64,000 nt of DNA from JBDHWG01 sp039810085. Its GTDB lineage: Bacteria; Chloroflexota; Anaerolineae; Epilineales; JAHCIE01. Position 1 is the first letter of the stretch. Every line of letters begins with the position of its first letter. The notes under the pieces were generated by a model. It was not told where the DNA came from. It was given only the letters and a program-made list of their open reading frames with translations, and searched no databases. Shown here in pieces: positions 27,760 through 36,449 of the stretch. Both the position numbers and the translations under genes were made by a program. The stretch lies in contig JBDHWG010000018.1 in assembly GCA_039810085.1 (NCBI GenBank), positions 62,001-126,000 of the forward strand, written 5' to 3'.

Positions 27760-28494
27760 ATGTTGAAAGTTTTCTTGCGTGTCCTCTCTGCGCTGGCCGT
27801 CGTTCCCCTTCTGGCGGCCTGCGGGGCGGCCTCCGAGCGCGCCGCGCCGACGCCGATCATCATCGTCGTGACGGCGACCAGCGCGCGCGCCAGCCCGGTC
27901 GCCCTGGCGCGCGCCACGGACACGCCCATCCCGGCCTCGCCGACGGCTGCCCCGCCTACTGCTGCGCCGCCAACCGCCCCACCGCCAACCGCCGCGCCGC
28001 CGACGGCTCGCTCGACATCCGCCCCCACGCGGCCCGCGCCGACCCGAACGCCCGCGCCAACGCCGACCCTACCGACGATCCAGACTAAGTTCCCGCCGGA
28101 CGGGGTAAAGATCGAGAATCTCGATGTGCGGCTGATCGACCCAAACTACTCCCCCACGGCCATGACCGCCCTGACATTCCAGGTGCGCGTGCGCATCAAG
28201 GGCCAGCCCCAGGACGGCGACGGCATTGATAATGTCAGCTTCGCCATCACCGATAGCCAGGGCAATGAGGTCTATCGGCACGTCGAGAACAGCGCGCCCT
28301 ACTGCGCGTTCCAAGAGTCGAGCGGCACGACGTGCCGGACACTGCCGGCGCGACGCGGCCTGAAATGGCGCAACAGCGACAACAATGAGATCGTCAACCG
28401 CGACATGAGCAACGGGCCCCACACGCTGCGCATCAGCGTCAACGGCAAGAACGGTGAGGTCTGGAACGGCGAATACGCGTTTGGCATCCGGTAA
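27760..28494 (+). CDS. Lipoprotein with Thr/Pro/Ala-rich stalk
   Basis: A 244-residue exported lipoprotein. The signal peptide ends in the lipobox LLAAC (Cys 21). A low-complexity spacer of PTAAP-type repeats (about residues 60-105) would project the domain from the membrane. The C-terminal ~135 residues (VKIENLDVRLIDPNYSP... NGPHTLRISVNGKNGEVW) look like a beta-sandwich, with a Cys pair (YCAFQESSGTTC) that could form a disulfide. It starts 7 nt after the EAD/TPR gene, so the two are probably made together at the cell surface. No known family assigned. Confidence 0.78.
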   Translation: MLKVFLRVLSALAVVPLLAACGAASERAAPTPIIIVVTATSARASPVALARATDTPIPASPTAAPPTAAPPTAPPPTAAPPTARSTSAPTRPAPTRTPAPTPTLPTIQTKFPPDGVKIENLDVRLIDPNYSPTAMTALTFQVRVRIKGQPQDGDGIDNVSFAITDSQGNEVYRHVENSAPYCAFQESSGTTCRTLPARRGLKWRNSDNNEIVNRDMSNGPHTLRISVNGKNGEVWNGEYAFGIR

Positions 28495-28516
28495 CAAAGG
28501 CAGGCTTACCTCCACA

Positions 28517-29179
28517 ATGAACACCCCGCTCACCCCGCGCGCCGTCATCTTCGACATGGATGGCGTGCTGACCGACTCGGAGCCGCTTATCAACGCAGCC
28601 GCCGTCGCCATGTTCAGGGAACGTGGCGTCGTCGTGCAGCCGGAGGACTTCTTCCCCTTCGTCGGCATGGGTGAAGACCGCTACATCGGCGGCGTCGCGG
28701 AGAAGTATCACGTTCCGCTTGACCTTGCGGCCGCCAAACACAGAACCTACGAGATTTATCTCGACCTGGTTCCGCGCCAGCTACGCGCGTTTCCCGGTGT
28801 GAAGGAGTTCGTTGCAGCTTGTCGTGCCGCCGGTCTGCTTGTCGCGGTCGCATCTAGTGGCGACAAGGTCAAGGTAAGCGCCAACTTGGGCACGATTGGG
28901 CTGCCGATAGACGCCTGGGATGCGGTGGTGACGGGGGAGGAGGTGACGCACAAGAAGCCCGCCCCCGACCTCTTTCTGCTGGCAGCCAGCAAACTGGGCC
29001 TTAGCCCCGCCGAATGCATCGTCGTCGAGGATGCGGTCAATGGTATCCAGGCTGCCAAAGCCGCTGGCATGCGCTGCGTCGCCGTGGCCCAGACCTTCCC
29101 ACCCGACCGACTGGGCGAGGCGGACCGCGTGCGCAACAGCGTCGCGCAGATGAGCCTCTCCGACTTGACTTTGATCTGA
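28517..29179 (+). CDS. HAD-superfamily phosphatase (beta-phosphoglucomutase-like)
   Basis: A 220-residue HAD hydrolase. Motif I is FDMDGVLTDSEP with nucleophile Asp (about residues 12-23), motif II is VASSGDK, motif III Lys is in THKKPAPDLF, and motif IV is VVEDAVNGIQAAKAAGM. A small helical cap lies between motifs I and II, as in phosphoglucomutase or phosphoglycolate-phosphatase-like enzymes. The substrate is a small phosphorylated metabolite not deducible from sequence. No strong ribosome-binding site at ATG 28517; it lies 22 nt after the lipoprotein stop. Confidence 0.85.
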   Translation: MNTPLTPRAVIFDMDGVLTDSEPLINAAAVAMFRERGVVVQPEDFFPFVGMGEDRYIGGVAEKYHVPLDLAAAKHRTYEIYLDLVPRQLRAFPGVKEFVAACRAAGLLVAVASSGDKVKVSANLGTIGLPIDAWDAVVTGEEVTHKKPAPDLFLLAASKLGLSPAECIVVEDAVNGIQAAKAAGMRCVAVAQTFPPDRLGEADRVRNSVAQMSLSDLTLI

Positions 29180-29261
29180 TCCTGAATCGAAAGACGCGCC
29201 CCGGAGGTAGACTTGACCACGTTTGGCGCGCGCATATAATAGTGTCGCTGGTTAGTCGCAC

Positions 29262-30640
29262 ATGGACATATTGGGTACAAGACCCATGTTGTCCAGTGCT
29301 CCCCCACTGATTTGCACCGACGTTCTTTCGCGGGCCTACGAGGAATTGATGTCATTCCGCCGCCCTCCTCGTCGCTATACCGCGCTGCCGTCTCCTTCCG
29401 GATTAGCAGGAAAGAGCGGGCAAACCGAGCCGGCGGACGCTTTCAAGACGCAGCGCCGCAAGTCCAGAACATCTCACCTCGGCCAGCGCGAGACGCGTTC
29501 GACACGACCGACCAACTTACCTATCCCCATCACCAGCTTCGTGGGGCGCGAAGGCGAGATGTCGCGCCTTCGGACCGCGCTGCGCGGGCCAGGCAATCGG
29601 TTCATCACGCTGACTGGCCCAATGGGATGTGGGAAGTCACGTCTCGCCATCGAGACGGTGACAGGCGCCACCGACAGCTTCCCCGACGGCATTGTCTAGG
29701 TGAGCCTGACAAGCGCCAGCGGAATCGATGCGGCCGTCGATGCTCTCGTGACCGCCGTGAGCCAGGTCACACGAACGCAGCTCAGCTCGCTCGATGACGT
29801 CCGGACGGTTCTTGCAGACTTGCAGCTCCTGCTTGTGCTCGACAACTGTGATGGTCTGACGGCCGACCTTGCCCCCTTGGTCTACGATGTATTGCAGGCT
29901 TGCCCGAGGGTTCGGGTGCTTGCGACGAGCCGAGAAGCGTTCCTGGTTCGGGGCGAAGTCATCTGGCCCGTTCCTCTCCTCGCCGTACCGCCATCGCCCT
30001 CGACATGGGCCGTTGAGCAAGGTATATCTCACGCGTCTGGCCCCCTGGCTCACGTACTGGGTTATGACGCGGTTGCCTTGTTTGTGGATCGAGCCGCCGC
30101 CGTAGCGCCTGGTTTCGCTTTGACGGAGCAGAATGCGGCAACGATCCTGCGCATCTGTCAGCGCCTCGACGGGAACCCCCTTGCCATCGAGCGAGCTGCC
30201 CTTGCGATGCGGCTGCTGACACTCGAGGAGATCGCAGCGTGGTTGGGGAACACATTGAGCGTTCTGGACGAGCCGCACGAGAGTGGTGTGGAGCGCCACC
30301 GCAGCCTATGGGCGTCCCTGGAGCGCGACCATGCTGCGCTATCGGAGCGCGAGCAGTGTCTATTCCGCCGCCTATCTGTGTTTCGGGACGGCGCTCCGTT
30401 TGACGCTATTCGTGCCATCACCACAGACGACGCTCCTCCCATCGAGGTCCTCAAAAGCCTGGCGCGGCTGGCAGACAAGTCGCTCGTCCTGGTTATCCGA
30501 AACGGGGCGCAAACGCGCTATCGTCTCCTTGCCTTGCACCAGGAATTCGCGGGCGAGCGCGCGCAACTTAGCGGCGAGCAGAATGCGCTGCGGCAAGCTC
30601 ATGCCGAGTTCTATCTGTCGCTTGCCGAGAATGCCGACAG
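29262..30640 (+). pseudogene. Decayed LuxR/AfsR-like ATPase regulator with in-frame stop and lost 3' end
   Basis: From about 29502 the frame reads LPIPITSFVGREGEMSRL and Walker A TLTGPMGCGKSRLA, then FPDGIV and a TAG at 29697-29699. Intact homologues have a Trp (TGG) at this point, so one base change explains the stop. The same frame resumes with LLLVLDNCDGLTADLAPLV (Walker B), VRVLATSREAFLV, FALTEQNAATILRICQRLDGNPLAIE and LFRRLSVFRDGAPF, and ends near 30636 in EFYLSLAEN. The TPR and helix-turn-helix parts normally after this are missing: sequence switches to an fn3 fragment. Readthrough cannot be excluded but the truncated end argues for a dead gene. Confidence 0.82.
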
Positions 30641-31239
30641 CCACCCTCAACGGCCAGGTCATTGCCAACGCTGCCCAGACCGGCTACTGGTTCCAGTATG
30701 GGCAGAGCTTCCGCTATGGCATACAATCACCGTCGGGTAGCGCCAGTGGCGCCGGCGTGACCGGGGTGCTGGTCGCCCTGAACAACCTGCTGCCCGGCCC
30801 CTACCACTACCGGACAGACGCCCAGAACAGCGCCGGCGTATCCCTGGGGCTGAACCACTGGGCGCCGCCCCTCAGCGCACCGACCAACGTCGTGTTTAGC
30901 TCCTTCACGTCAAGGGCGGTGGGTAGCACTGTGACGCTGCATTGGTCGACGGCCACCGAGGTTGACATCATCGGCTTCCGCCTCTACCGCAGCCAGCACG
31001 AGAACGACGGCTTCCAGGCCATCGGGGCGGGCCTCATTCCGGCCGACCTGGCGCCGGGTGGATCGACCTACAGCTACGACGACACGAACGCGCCGAACGG
31101 GACGTGGTACTACCGCATCGAGGCCGTCAACGGAACCGGGCAAACCGTCGCGACAGCGGGGCCAACGTCCGTCGTCGTCGCGTCAGGGTACCGCGTGTTC
31201 CTGCCACTCCTCGCCAGCCAGGTAGCCTCGCCTCGCTAA
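30640..31239 (+). pseudogene. 3' fragment of an fn3-type secreted protein with C-terminal FLPLLA-like motif
   Basis: About 200 codons in a frame different from the preceding ATPase. ATLNGQVIANAAQTGYWFQYG...LPGPYHYRTDAQNSAGVS is the characteristic repeat found in bacterial surface proteins with Ig/fn3-like folds. A second fn3-like part follows (TEVDIIGFRLYRSQHENDGF, YSYDDTNAPNGTWYYRIEAVN). The end YRVFLPLLASQ resembles the end of the protein at 36029-36403. There is no start, signal peptide or ribosome-binding site, so it is a displaced 3' end joined at about 30636. A terminator follows. Confidence 0.75.
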
Positions 31240-31284
31240 CCAAAGCGCCCGGTATACCCGGGCCTCTCATGCGGAGTCTCACAC

Positions 31285-31321
31285 AGCGGCTTATCCCATG
31301 TAGGGATAGGCCGCTCGTTTT
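31285..31321 (+). terminator. Intrinsic terminator after the fn3 fragment
   Basis: Thirteen-base arms (31285-31297 and 31303-31315, one G-T type mismatch) with a 5-nt loop are followed by CGTTTTGTATT. It presumably belonged to the original secreted-protein gene and shields the DinB-like gene. Confidence 0.75.
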
Positions 31322-31457
31322 GTATTGGCGGATAGGTTTATCCACGAGACGAAGCTGGTAGATAGTCAGCTTGACGGCTGCATGACACCCGGCTAGAATG
31401 CTACGTCTCTTGCTCTGGCCACCAGCCAAAGTGGGAACCTGAGTCGGAGGGATCGTA

Positions 31458-32147
31458 ATGAGCGACAGGTCGAATAGCATCGACGTCTATCTGGAGACGG
31501 GGAAAAAGCGGACGTTCGCCTGCGCCGTGGCTTGGCCGGGCTGGGCGCGGAGCGGGCGCGATGAGGCAACAGCCCTCCAGGCGCTCCTGGACTCCGCGCC
31601 GCGCTATGCCCGCGTCCTCCACGCTTCCGACATCGCGTTCAGCGCACCGGCGAGCGTGGCGGCGTTCACTGTCGTTGAGCGGCTGGCGGGCAACGCGACG
31701 ACGGACTTCGGCGCGCCGGATGTCGCGCCGTCGAGCGACACGCAGGCGGTGGATGAAGCTGAGCTGCATCGGCTACAGTCGCTGCTAAAGGCATACTGGC
31801 AGGCGTTCGATAGTGCAGTGCAGGCGGCCGACGGCAAGGAGCTGCGCAAAGGGCCGCGCGGCGGGGGGCGCGACGTCGAGGGCATCATCCGCCACGTGAT
31901 GGGCGCCGAGGGGGGCTATCTCGCGCGCCTGGCATGGAAACTTAACAAGGAGAAGTCCGCTGATCTGAGCGACGAGCTTGCCCAAACGCGACAGGCTGTC
32001 CTGGCGGCACTCGCGTCCGCTGTGCATGATGGGCTGCCAGCACAAGGGCCGCGTGGCGGCGCCATCTGGATGCCGCGCTACTTCGTCCGCCGCGCCGCCT
32101 GGCACGTGCTCGACCACACCTGGGAGATCGAGGATCGAACTCCATGA
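31458..32147 (+). CDS. DinB-like fold protein
   Basis: A 229-residue protein. Residues 1-60 (VYLETGKKRTFACAVAWPGWARSG) look like a short HicB-like beta domain. The rest is a four-helix DinB/YfiT-like bundle with candidate metal His residues at IIRHVMGAEGGYL (about 145) and AAWHVLDHTWEIE (about 217 and 221). Members of this superfamily include thiol-dependent transferases, so a detoxification role is possible. ATG 31458 follows GGAGGG. It stands alone; the next gene begins 36 nt after its stop. Confidence 0.75.
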   Translation: MSDRSNSIDVYLETGKKRTFACAVAWPGWARSGRDEATALQALLDSAPRYARVLHASDIAFSAPASVAAFTVVERLAGNATTDFGAPDVAPSSDTQAVDEAELHRLQSLLKAYWQAFDSAVQAADGKELRKGPRGGGRDVEGIIRHVMGAEGGYLARLAWKLNKEKSADLSDELAQTRQAVLAALASAVHDGLPAQGPRGGAIWMPRYFVRRAAWHVLDHTWEIEDRTP

Positions 32148-32183
32148 CGAATGTCAGGGGCATCTTCAACGAGGAGCGAGACG

Positions 32184-33452
32184 ATGGAGACACACCAGAA
32201 CTGGGCGGGCAATCTCACCTACAGCGCGGCGCGGCTGCACCACCCGACAAGCGTCGCAGAGATCCAGGCCATCGTCAGGCAGAGCCGCAAGGTGAAGGCC
32301 CTCGGCTCGCGCCACTCGTTCAATACGATTGCCGACACCTCGGATGACCTCATCTCCCTTGACCGTCTCAATCGGGTTGTGGCGCTCGACCCACAGCAGC
32401 GCACCGTGACCGTCGAAGCCGGCATGAAGTACGGTGAGCTAGGCGTCTATCTGCACGACGCAGGCTACGCGCTGCACAACATGGCGTCACTGCCGCACAT
32501 CTCTGTCGCCGGTGCGTGCGCGACGGCGACGCACGGCTCCGGCGACACGAACGGCAACCTGGCGACGGCTGTTGCTGCCCTGGAAATCGTCACTGGCGAG
32601 GGCGAGGTCACCACCCTATCCCGCGAGCACGACGGCGAAACGTTCCAGGGCGCGGTTGTCGGGCTGGGCGGCCTGGGCATCGTCACGAAAGTGACCCTCG
32701 ACATTGGGCCGACATTCACGGTGCGGCAGGAAGTGTACGAGACCCTGCCGCGGGTGGCGTTGGAAGAACACCTCGATGAAATTATGTCGAGCGCGTATAG
32801 CGTCAGTTTGCTCACCGACTGGCAGAATGACCGCGTCAACCTGGTCTGGCTCAAGCGCCAGGTCACGGATGACACGCCCGCCAACGTCGCAGCGGCGCTA
32901 TTCGGGGCCAAGCTGGCCCTGGCAGACCGCCACCCCATCGCCGAGCTGTCCGCCGAGAACTGCACGCCGCAGATGGGCGTCCCCGGCCCCTGGCACGAGC
33001 GCCTGCCGCACTTCCGCATGGGCTTCACGCCCAGCGCGGGCGAGGAGCTGCAAACCGAGTATTTCGTCCCCCGCCAGCACGCCGTGGCTGCCCTACGCGC
33101 CGTGACGGCGTTGCGCGAGCAGCTCAAACCCCTGCTCCAGATTTCCGAGATTCGCACCGTCGCTGCCGATACGCTGTGGATGAGTCCCTGCTATCGGCAG
33201 CCGTGTGTCGCCCTCCACTTCACGTGGTGGAAGGACTGGCCGGCGGTTCGCCAGTTCCTCCCGACGCTCGAAGAGAGCCTGGCGCCCTTCGACGCCCGCC
33301 CGCACTGGGGCAAGCTGTTCACCATTCCGGCGGCACGAGTGCAGGCGCTTTACCCGAAGCTCCCCGACTTCCGGCGATTGCTGCAATCTTACGACCCCCA
33401 GGGCAAGCTCCGCAACGCCTTTCTGGACACCTACATCTTTAGCGCGCTCTGA
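32184..33452 (+). CDS. FAD-dependent alditol (xylitol) oxidase-like enzyme
   Basis: A 422-residue VAO-family flavoprotein. The FAD-binding N-terminus holds GSRHSFNTIADT with a His (about residue 44) at the position used for covalent FAD attachment in Streptomyces AldO. VEAGMKYGELGVYL, ASLPHISVAGACATATHGSG and AVVGLGGLGIVTKVTL continue the PP-loop domain, and the C-terminal KLRNAFLDTYIF is typical of the alditol/gulonolactone oxidase group. It would oxidise terminal hydroxyls of alditols with O2, giving H2O2. ATG 32184 follows GAGGAGCGAGACG. No signal peptide. Confidence 0.87.
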   Translation: METHQNWAGNLTYSAARLHHPTSVAEIQAIVRQSRKVKALGSRHSFNTIADTSDDLISLDRLNRVVALDPQQRTVTVEAGMKYGELGVYLHDAGYALHNMASLPHISVAGACATATHGSGDTNGNLATAVAALEIVTGEGEVTTLSREHDGETFQGAVVGLGGLGIVTKVTLDIGPTFTVRQEVYETLPRVALEEHLDEIMSSAYSVSLLTDWQNDRVNLVWLKRQVTDDTPANVAAALFGAKLALADRHPIAELSAENCTPQMGVPGPWHERLPHFRMGFTPSAGEELQTEYFVPRQHAVAALRAVTALREQLKPLLQISEIRTVAADTLWMSPCYRQPCVALHFTWWKDWPAVRQFLPTLEESLAPFDARPHWGKLFTIPAARVQALYPKLPDFRRLLQSYDPQGKLRNAFLDTYIFSAL

Positions 33453-33490
33453 CACGACGGATCTATGTCGCAGCTTCGATTCTAGCGCCC

Positions 33491-34342
33491 TCATGTTTCG
33501 AGGATTGGCCGAGGGACTCCGGCGTGATAGTGGCGCTCCAGGAACACAATCACGATGACGACGACGCACAGTAGGACAGTGAAGGACGTCTCGTACGTCA
33601 CACTCTCTTGGGCGCTTGCTGCCGAAGGACTAAGAACAAACAGCACGGGGCTATAGCTGGCGTGCATAAGCTGCGCCATCAGCAAGCTCTTCGTGTGATC
33701 GTAGACCCAGACGATGAGGACACGGAAAGCAGTCAGCGGAGCAAGCCAGAAAACGAGGAAGTGGAGCGGGAACAACTCGGCGTAGTTCGCTCGACTGCCC
33801 GTGAGGTCACCCATGAAGTGCCAGCACGCCCACAGAACCCCTACGCCAAGGCCAATTGCGAGTGGGTTGTATCGCTTACGCAACCGATGGGTCGCCAAGC
33901 CCGTCCAGCCAAGCTCCTCGACGAAGGTGCCAAACGCCACGACAAGGAACATGACTAGTGGTACAGTCTTATCACTAGCGGTGATGATGGTCGGCGCAAA
34001 GTCAGGCGACGTCTGTGTCAGAATAATTGACACGATTGCCGCGATAAGTGGAACGATGAGCAGTGGCGCATACCAACGCAGACCGACTCGCCAGCGCCCC
34101 ATCCCGTCTAGAAGCTCATGCAATCCTGCGCGGCCAGTGAGAAGCGCAGTGAGCAATAGGCCCATTCCGCCAGACCCGACGAGCATCGCGACCCAGATAA
34201 GCAGGAACTGCGGCGTACTGACAGAGCCGCGCCCCAAGTTCTGGGGCCCAACTACCAACACAATTGTCGTCCAGGTGACGAGGTACGCCAGGATGAAGTA
34301 GGTACGTACCGTGTGACGTTTGATGTAAGCTAGGATGTTCAT
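33491..34342 (-). CDS. CPBP-family intramembrane metalloprotease
   Basis: A 283-residue membrane protein with about eight hydrophobic segments. The three CPBP/Abi motifs are present: FVEELGWTGLATHRLRKRY (Glu-Glu plus Arg), GVLWACWHF (His) and LMAQLMHASYS (His). These form the putative zinc or glutamate protease site of the Rce1-like family. Start ATG 34342 follows AAGGAAAG. It is encoded downstream of an unknown membrane protein on the same strand (81-nt gap), and a remnant of a second CPBP gene lies at 35389-35547. Biological substrate unknown. Confidence 0.85.
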   Translation of the reverse strand: MNILAYIKRHTVRTYFILAYLVTWTTIVLVVGPQNLGRGSVSTPQFLLIWVAMLVGSGGMGLLLTALLTGRAGLHELLDGMGRWRVGLRWYAPLLIVPLIAAIVSIILTQTSPDFAPTIITASDKTVPLVMFLVVAFGTFVEELGWTGLATHRLRKRYNPLAIGLGVGVLWACWHFMGDLTGSRANYAELFPLHFLVFWLAPLTAFRVLIVWVYDHTKSLLMAQLMHASYSPVLFVLSPSAASAQESVTYETSFTVLLCVVVIVIVFLERHYHAGVPRPILET

Positions 34343-34423
34343 GGAGACTTTCCTTGATGCGTTAGGCAGCACGTTTGGGGCGAAGGGACAAGCGATACGG
34401 GAGGGCAAGTTGCTAAATCAGGC

Positions 34424-35329
34424 TTATGCCGATTGCCCCCCTAGCCTCTGCACCATCACCTTCTCCGAGAAGTGGCGGAACAGGACGACGGTACACCACA
34501 CGCTGAGGGAGGTGAGCAGGACGAAGGGCATGACGAACGCAACGGTCTCTGCCGTCGTCAGCGCACCCGCCAGCAGTTGCACCATCGACAGCGCCGTCAC
34601 CGCCACCCCCAGCACACCCCCTAAGATGAGAATGACCGAGGCCAGCAGATAGCCGAGCGCCGTGCGGCGGAGCAGCAGGACACCGGCCAGGAAGGCGACC
34701 GGCGCGATAACCCCTGCGTCTAGAGCATGGGTCGGCAGCGTGGTGTGGCCGACCAATGCCGGCGCTTTGCCCTGTAGCAGCGCGGGCAGGATGTCTAGCC
34801 CGACCCAGACCAGGACGAGCGAGACGCCGACGAAGAACAGGAAAGCGGCGATGCCCCGACGCGGCAGCCGGTCCGAGAAGTGTGCGGGTAGCTCCTGAAG
34901 GTCAATCGAGGTAAAGGCCAGGATGAACGCGAACAGGCTGGCCGTGAACTGGGCAAGATACACCAGGAAGAAGTTGTTGTAAGCGTACCCAAACGTCATC
35001 GACGCGGAGTTGTACAGGAAGTACGCCAGCATGCTCGTGAGCAGCAGCGCACCGCGCAGCGAAGGGCGACGGTACAGCCAGGTGAAGTACAGCAGCAGGG
35101 GCACGGCGACGATGAGCACAAACAAGTCAGTCCCCTTGAAGCCTACGCCATCGCGGACGATCTCGTAGCGGTACAAACCCTGCCCGTATATCTGCACCGT
35201 TTCGACGCGCACGGTTGTGAACGGGAAACTGCCGCCGCCTCCCTGCGTCAGAAGACCCGCCAGGGAACTGACGACTGCCAACCCGGCGATGAGGACCGAT
35301 AGCCAGATGACCCACTTTGAGACGCGCAT
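34424..35329 (-). CDS. Multi-spanning membrane protein, unknown
   Basis: A 301-residue protein with about eight predicted membrane helices (for example VIWLSVLIAGLAVVSSLAG, LFVLIVAVPLLLYFTWLY, GIAAFLFFVGVSLVLVWVGL, LLASVILILGGVLGVAVTAL). No catalytic or transport motif is recognised. ATG 35329 has GGGAGG 6 nt upstream. It probably shares a transcript with the CPBP protease gene downstream. Confidence 0.72.
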   Translation of the reverse strand: MRVSKWVIWLSVLIAGLAVVSSLAGLLTQGGGGSFPFTTVRVETVQIYGQGLYRYEIVRDGVGFKGTDLFVLIVAVPLLLYFTWLYRRPSLRGALLLTSMLAYFLYNSASMTFGYAYNNFFLVYLAQFTASLFAFILAFTSIDLQELPAHFSDRLPRRGIAAFLFFVGVSLVLVWVGLDILPALLQGKAPALVGHTTLPTHALDAGVIAPVAFLAGVLLLRRTALGYLLASVILILGGVLGVAVTALSMVQLLAGALTTAETVAFVMPFVLLTSLSVWCTVVLFRHFSEKVMVQRLGGQSA

Positions 35330-35388
35330 AGAAACCTCCCTTTCAGCCTACTGGTCGCACGGACCGGCTTGACTGTCAGAATAAGCCC

Positions 35389-35547
35389 CTACCACGTGAA
35401 CGACCACAGCAAAACGAGGGCGCAGTAGGTCAGCACCGGCTGCCGCTTCATGAAGTCAACCATCAAGCGCTCTTTCTAGAGGTGGTGTACCGCCGTCAAC
35501 GCAACCTTGAGGACAATGATGACCAGCACCGCGTACAGGGTTTTCAT
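35389..35547 (-). pseudogene. Remnant of a CPBP-protease N-terminus
   Basis: One - strand frame reads a 23-residue hydrophobic piece (MKTLYAVLVIIVLKVALT...) to a TAG at 35476-35478, then MVDFMKRQPVLTYCALVLLW to a TAG at 35389-35391, and stays hydrophobic beyond it. MKRQPVLTYCAL mirrors the start of the intact CPBP protein nearby (IKRHTVRTYFILAY) and of CPBP proteins in general. No protease motifs follow. The rest of the 351-bp gap (35330-35680) holds a TACGG...CCGTA inverted repeat near 35564-35580 and nothing else convincing. Confidence 0.55.
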
Positions 35548-35680
35548 CACATTCTAGCCCGCCTTACGGCAAAATACCGTAGAGACATTCACACGTCGGG
35601 TTACAATTTCTCCACTTTCACAGGCACGACCGAGGTGGTTGACAAGCCCTTGCACGGTAGACTACGATTCAGGGTAGGCA

Positions 35681-36013
35681 ATGGGGCAGCGAGCAGCAGC
35701 GAATCAGGCGATAGCTTATGACCCTATCGACACCGACTACATCCTTCTCGTCAACCGCTATGGCCTGAAGCGCATATCAGAGATCTGGCCTGCCGCCCTT
35801 AATGAACCGCTGCCTCTGATCCCCGTGCCGCTGCTGCCCCCCGATCCCGACGTCCCGCTCGATCTCAACGCCGCGATCCGCGAGGTCTATGCCGGCTCGC
35901 GCTACGACCGCCGCATCGCCTACCAGTTGCCCGTGCCGCCACCGGCGCTGCGTCCGGCCATGGCGGAGTGGGTCGCCGCCCGCCTCGAAGCGCGCTCGAA
36001 GCCGCCTGCGTAG
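35681..36013 (+). pseudogene. C-terminal fragment of a DUF4058 protein
   Basis: About 110 residues (YDPIDTDYILLVNRYGLKR, LPLIPVPLLPPDPDVPLDLN, AIREVYAGSRYDRRIAY) match only the last third of the intact DUF4058 protein at 38120-38917 (SIPVPLVQGDPEINLDLQAV, VYDRAGYDYALDY). The first two thirds, including the family start FPGMDPYIE, are absent, and the ATG at 35681 has no ribosome-binding site. It is read as a truncated gene copy. Confidence 0.72.
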
Positions 36014-36028
36014 GTAGGTCGGCTGCGC

Positions 36029-36403
36029 TCAGAAGCCCTGGGCCAGCAGCGGTAGAAACACACGGTACTGTCCCGGCGGCCCCGTCGGTGTCGGCGTCGG
36101 CGTCTCCCCAGCCGAGGGGAGCGCGGCGGCCCAGAAACCGCTCAGCACGGTATACGCTCCCCCACTCTGGCTTCCCGCAGCCGGCTGCCCCACGGTGGTG
36201 TCCACCACGAACGGCCCGCCGGTGCTCTGGCCTCCCCCGCCGCCGATAGTCCACCACGTCAGGCTGTACGGCCCGCCGCTCTGCGCGAGGAGCGCAGCCG
36301 GCGCGAGAATCGCCAGCAGAAGAATCACGAGGGTGACAAGCAAGATACCGCGAGCGCGGCGGGTCTGTAGCGAGCGCCTCAACCTTCCAAAGAATGCTCT
36401 CAT
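36029..36403 (-). CDS. Small secreted protein with C-terminal FLPLLA motif
   Basis: A 124-residue exported protein. A basic N-terminus (RRARG) precedes a hydrophobic signal helix (ILLVTLVILLLAILAPAALL, about residues 20-39). The middle YSLTWWTIGGGGGQSTGG...TVGQPAAGSQSGGAYTVLSGFW is a glycine-rich motif recurrent in extracellular proteins of Chloroflexota and other environmental bacteria. A short PTPTPTG stalk leads to the end QYRVFLPLLAQGF, nearly the same as the tail of the fn3 fragment at 31239. GGAGG precedes ATG 36403. It may be a degenerate or minimal surface protein. Confidence 0.75.
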   Translation of the reverse strand: MRAFFGRLRRSLQTRRARGILLVTLVILLLAILAPAALLAQSGGPYSLTWWTIGGGGGQSTGGPFVVDTTVGQPAAGSQSGGAYTVLSGFWAAALPSAGETPTPTPTGPPGQYRVFLPLLAQGF

Positions 36404-36449
36404 GGCGTACCTCCGGGCGTCCCTGCCTTGTGCCCGTGCGATGGATGAA

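Noticed and set aside
27949..28030. Short tandem repeats resembling a CRISPR-like array
   Set aside because: These are in-frame codons for a PTAAP-type low-complexity stalk of a lipoprotein, with no spacers and no cas genes.
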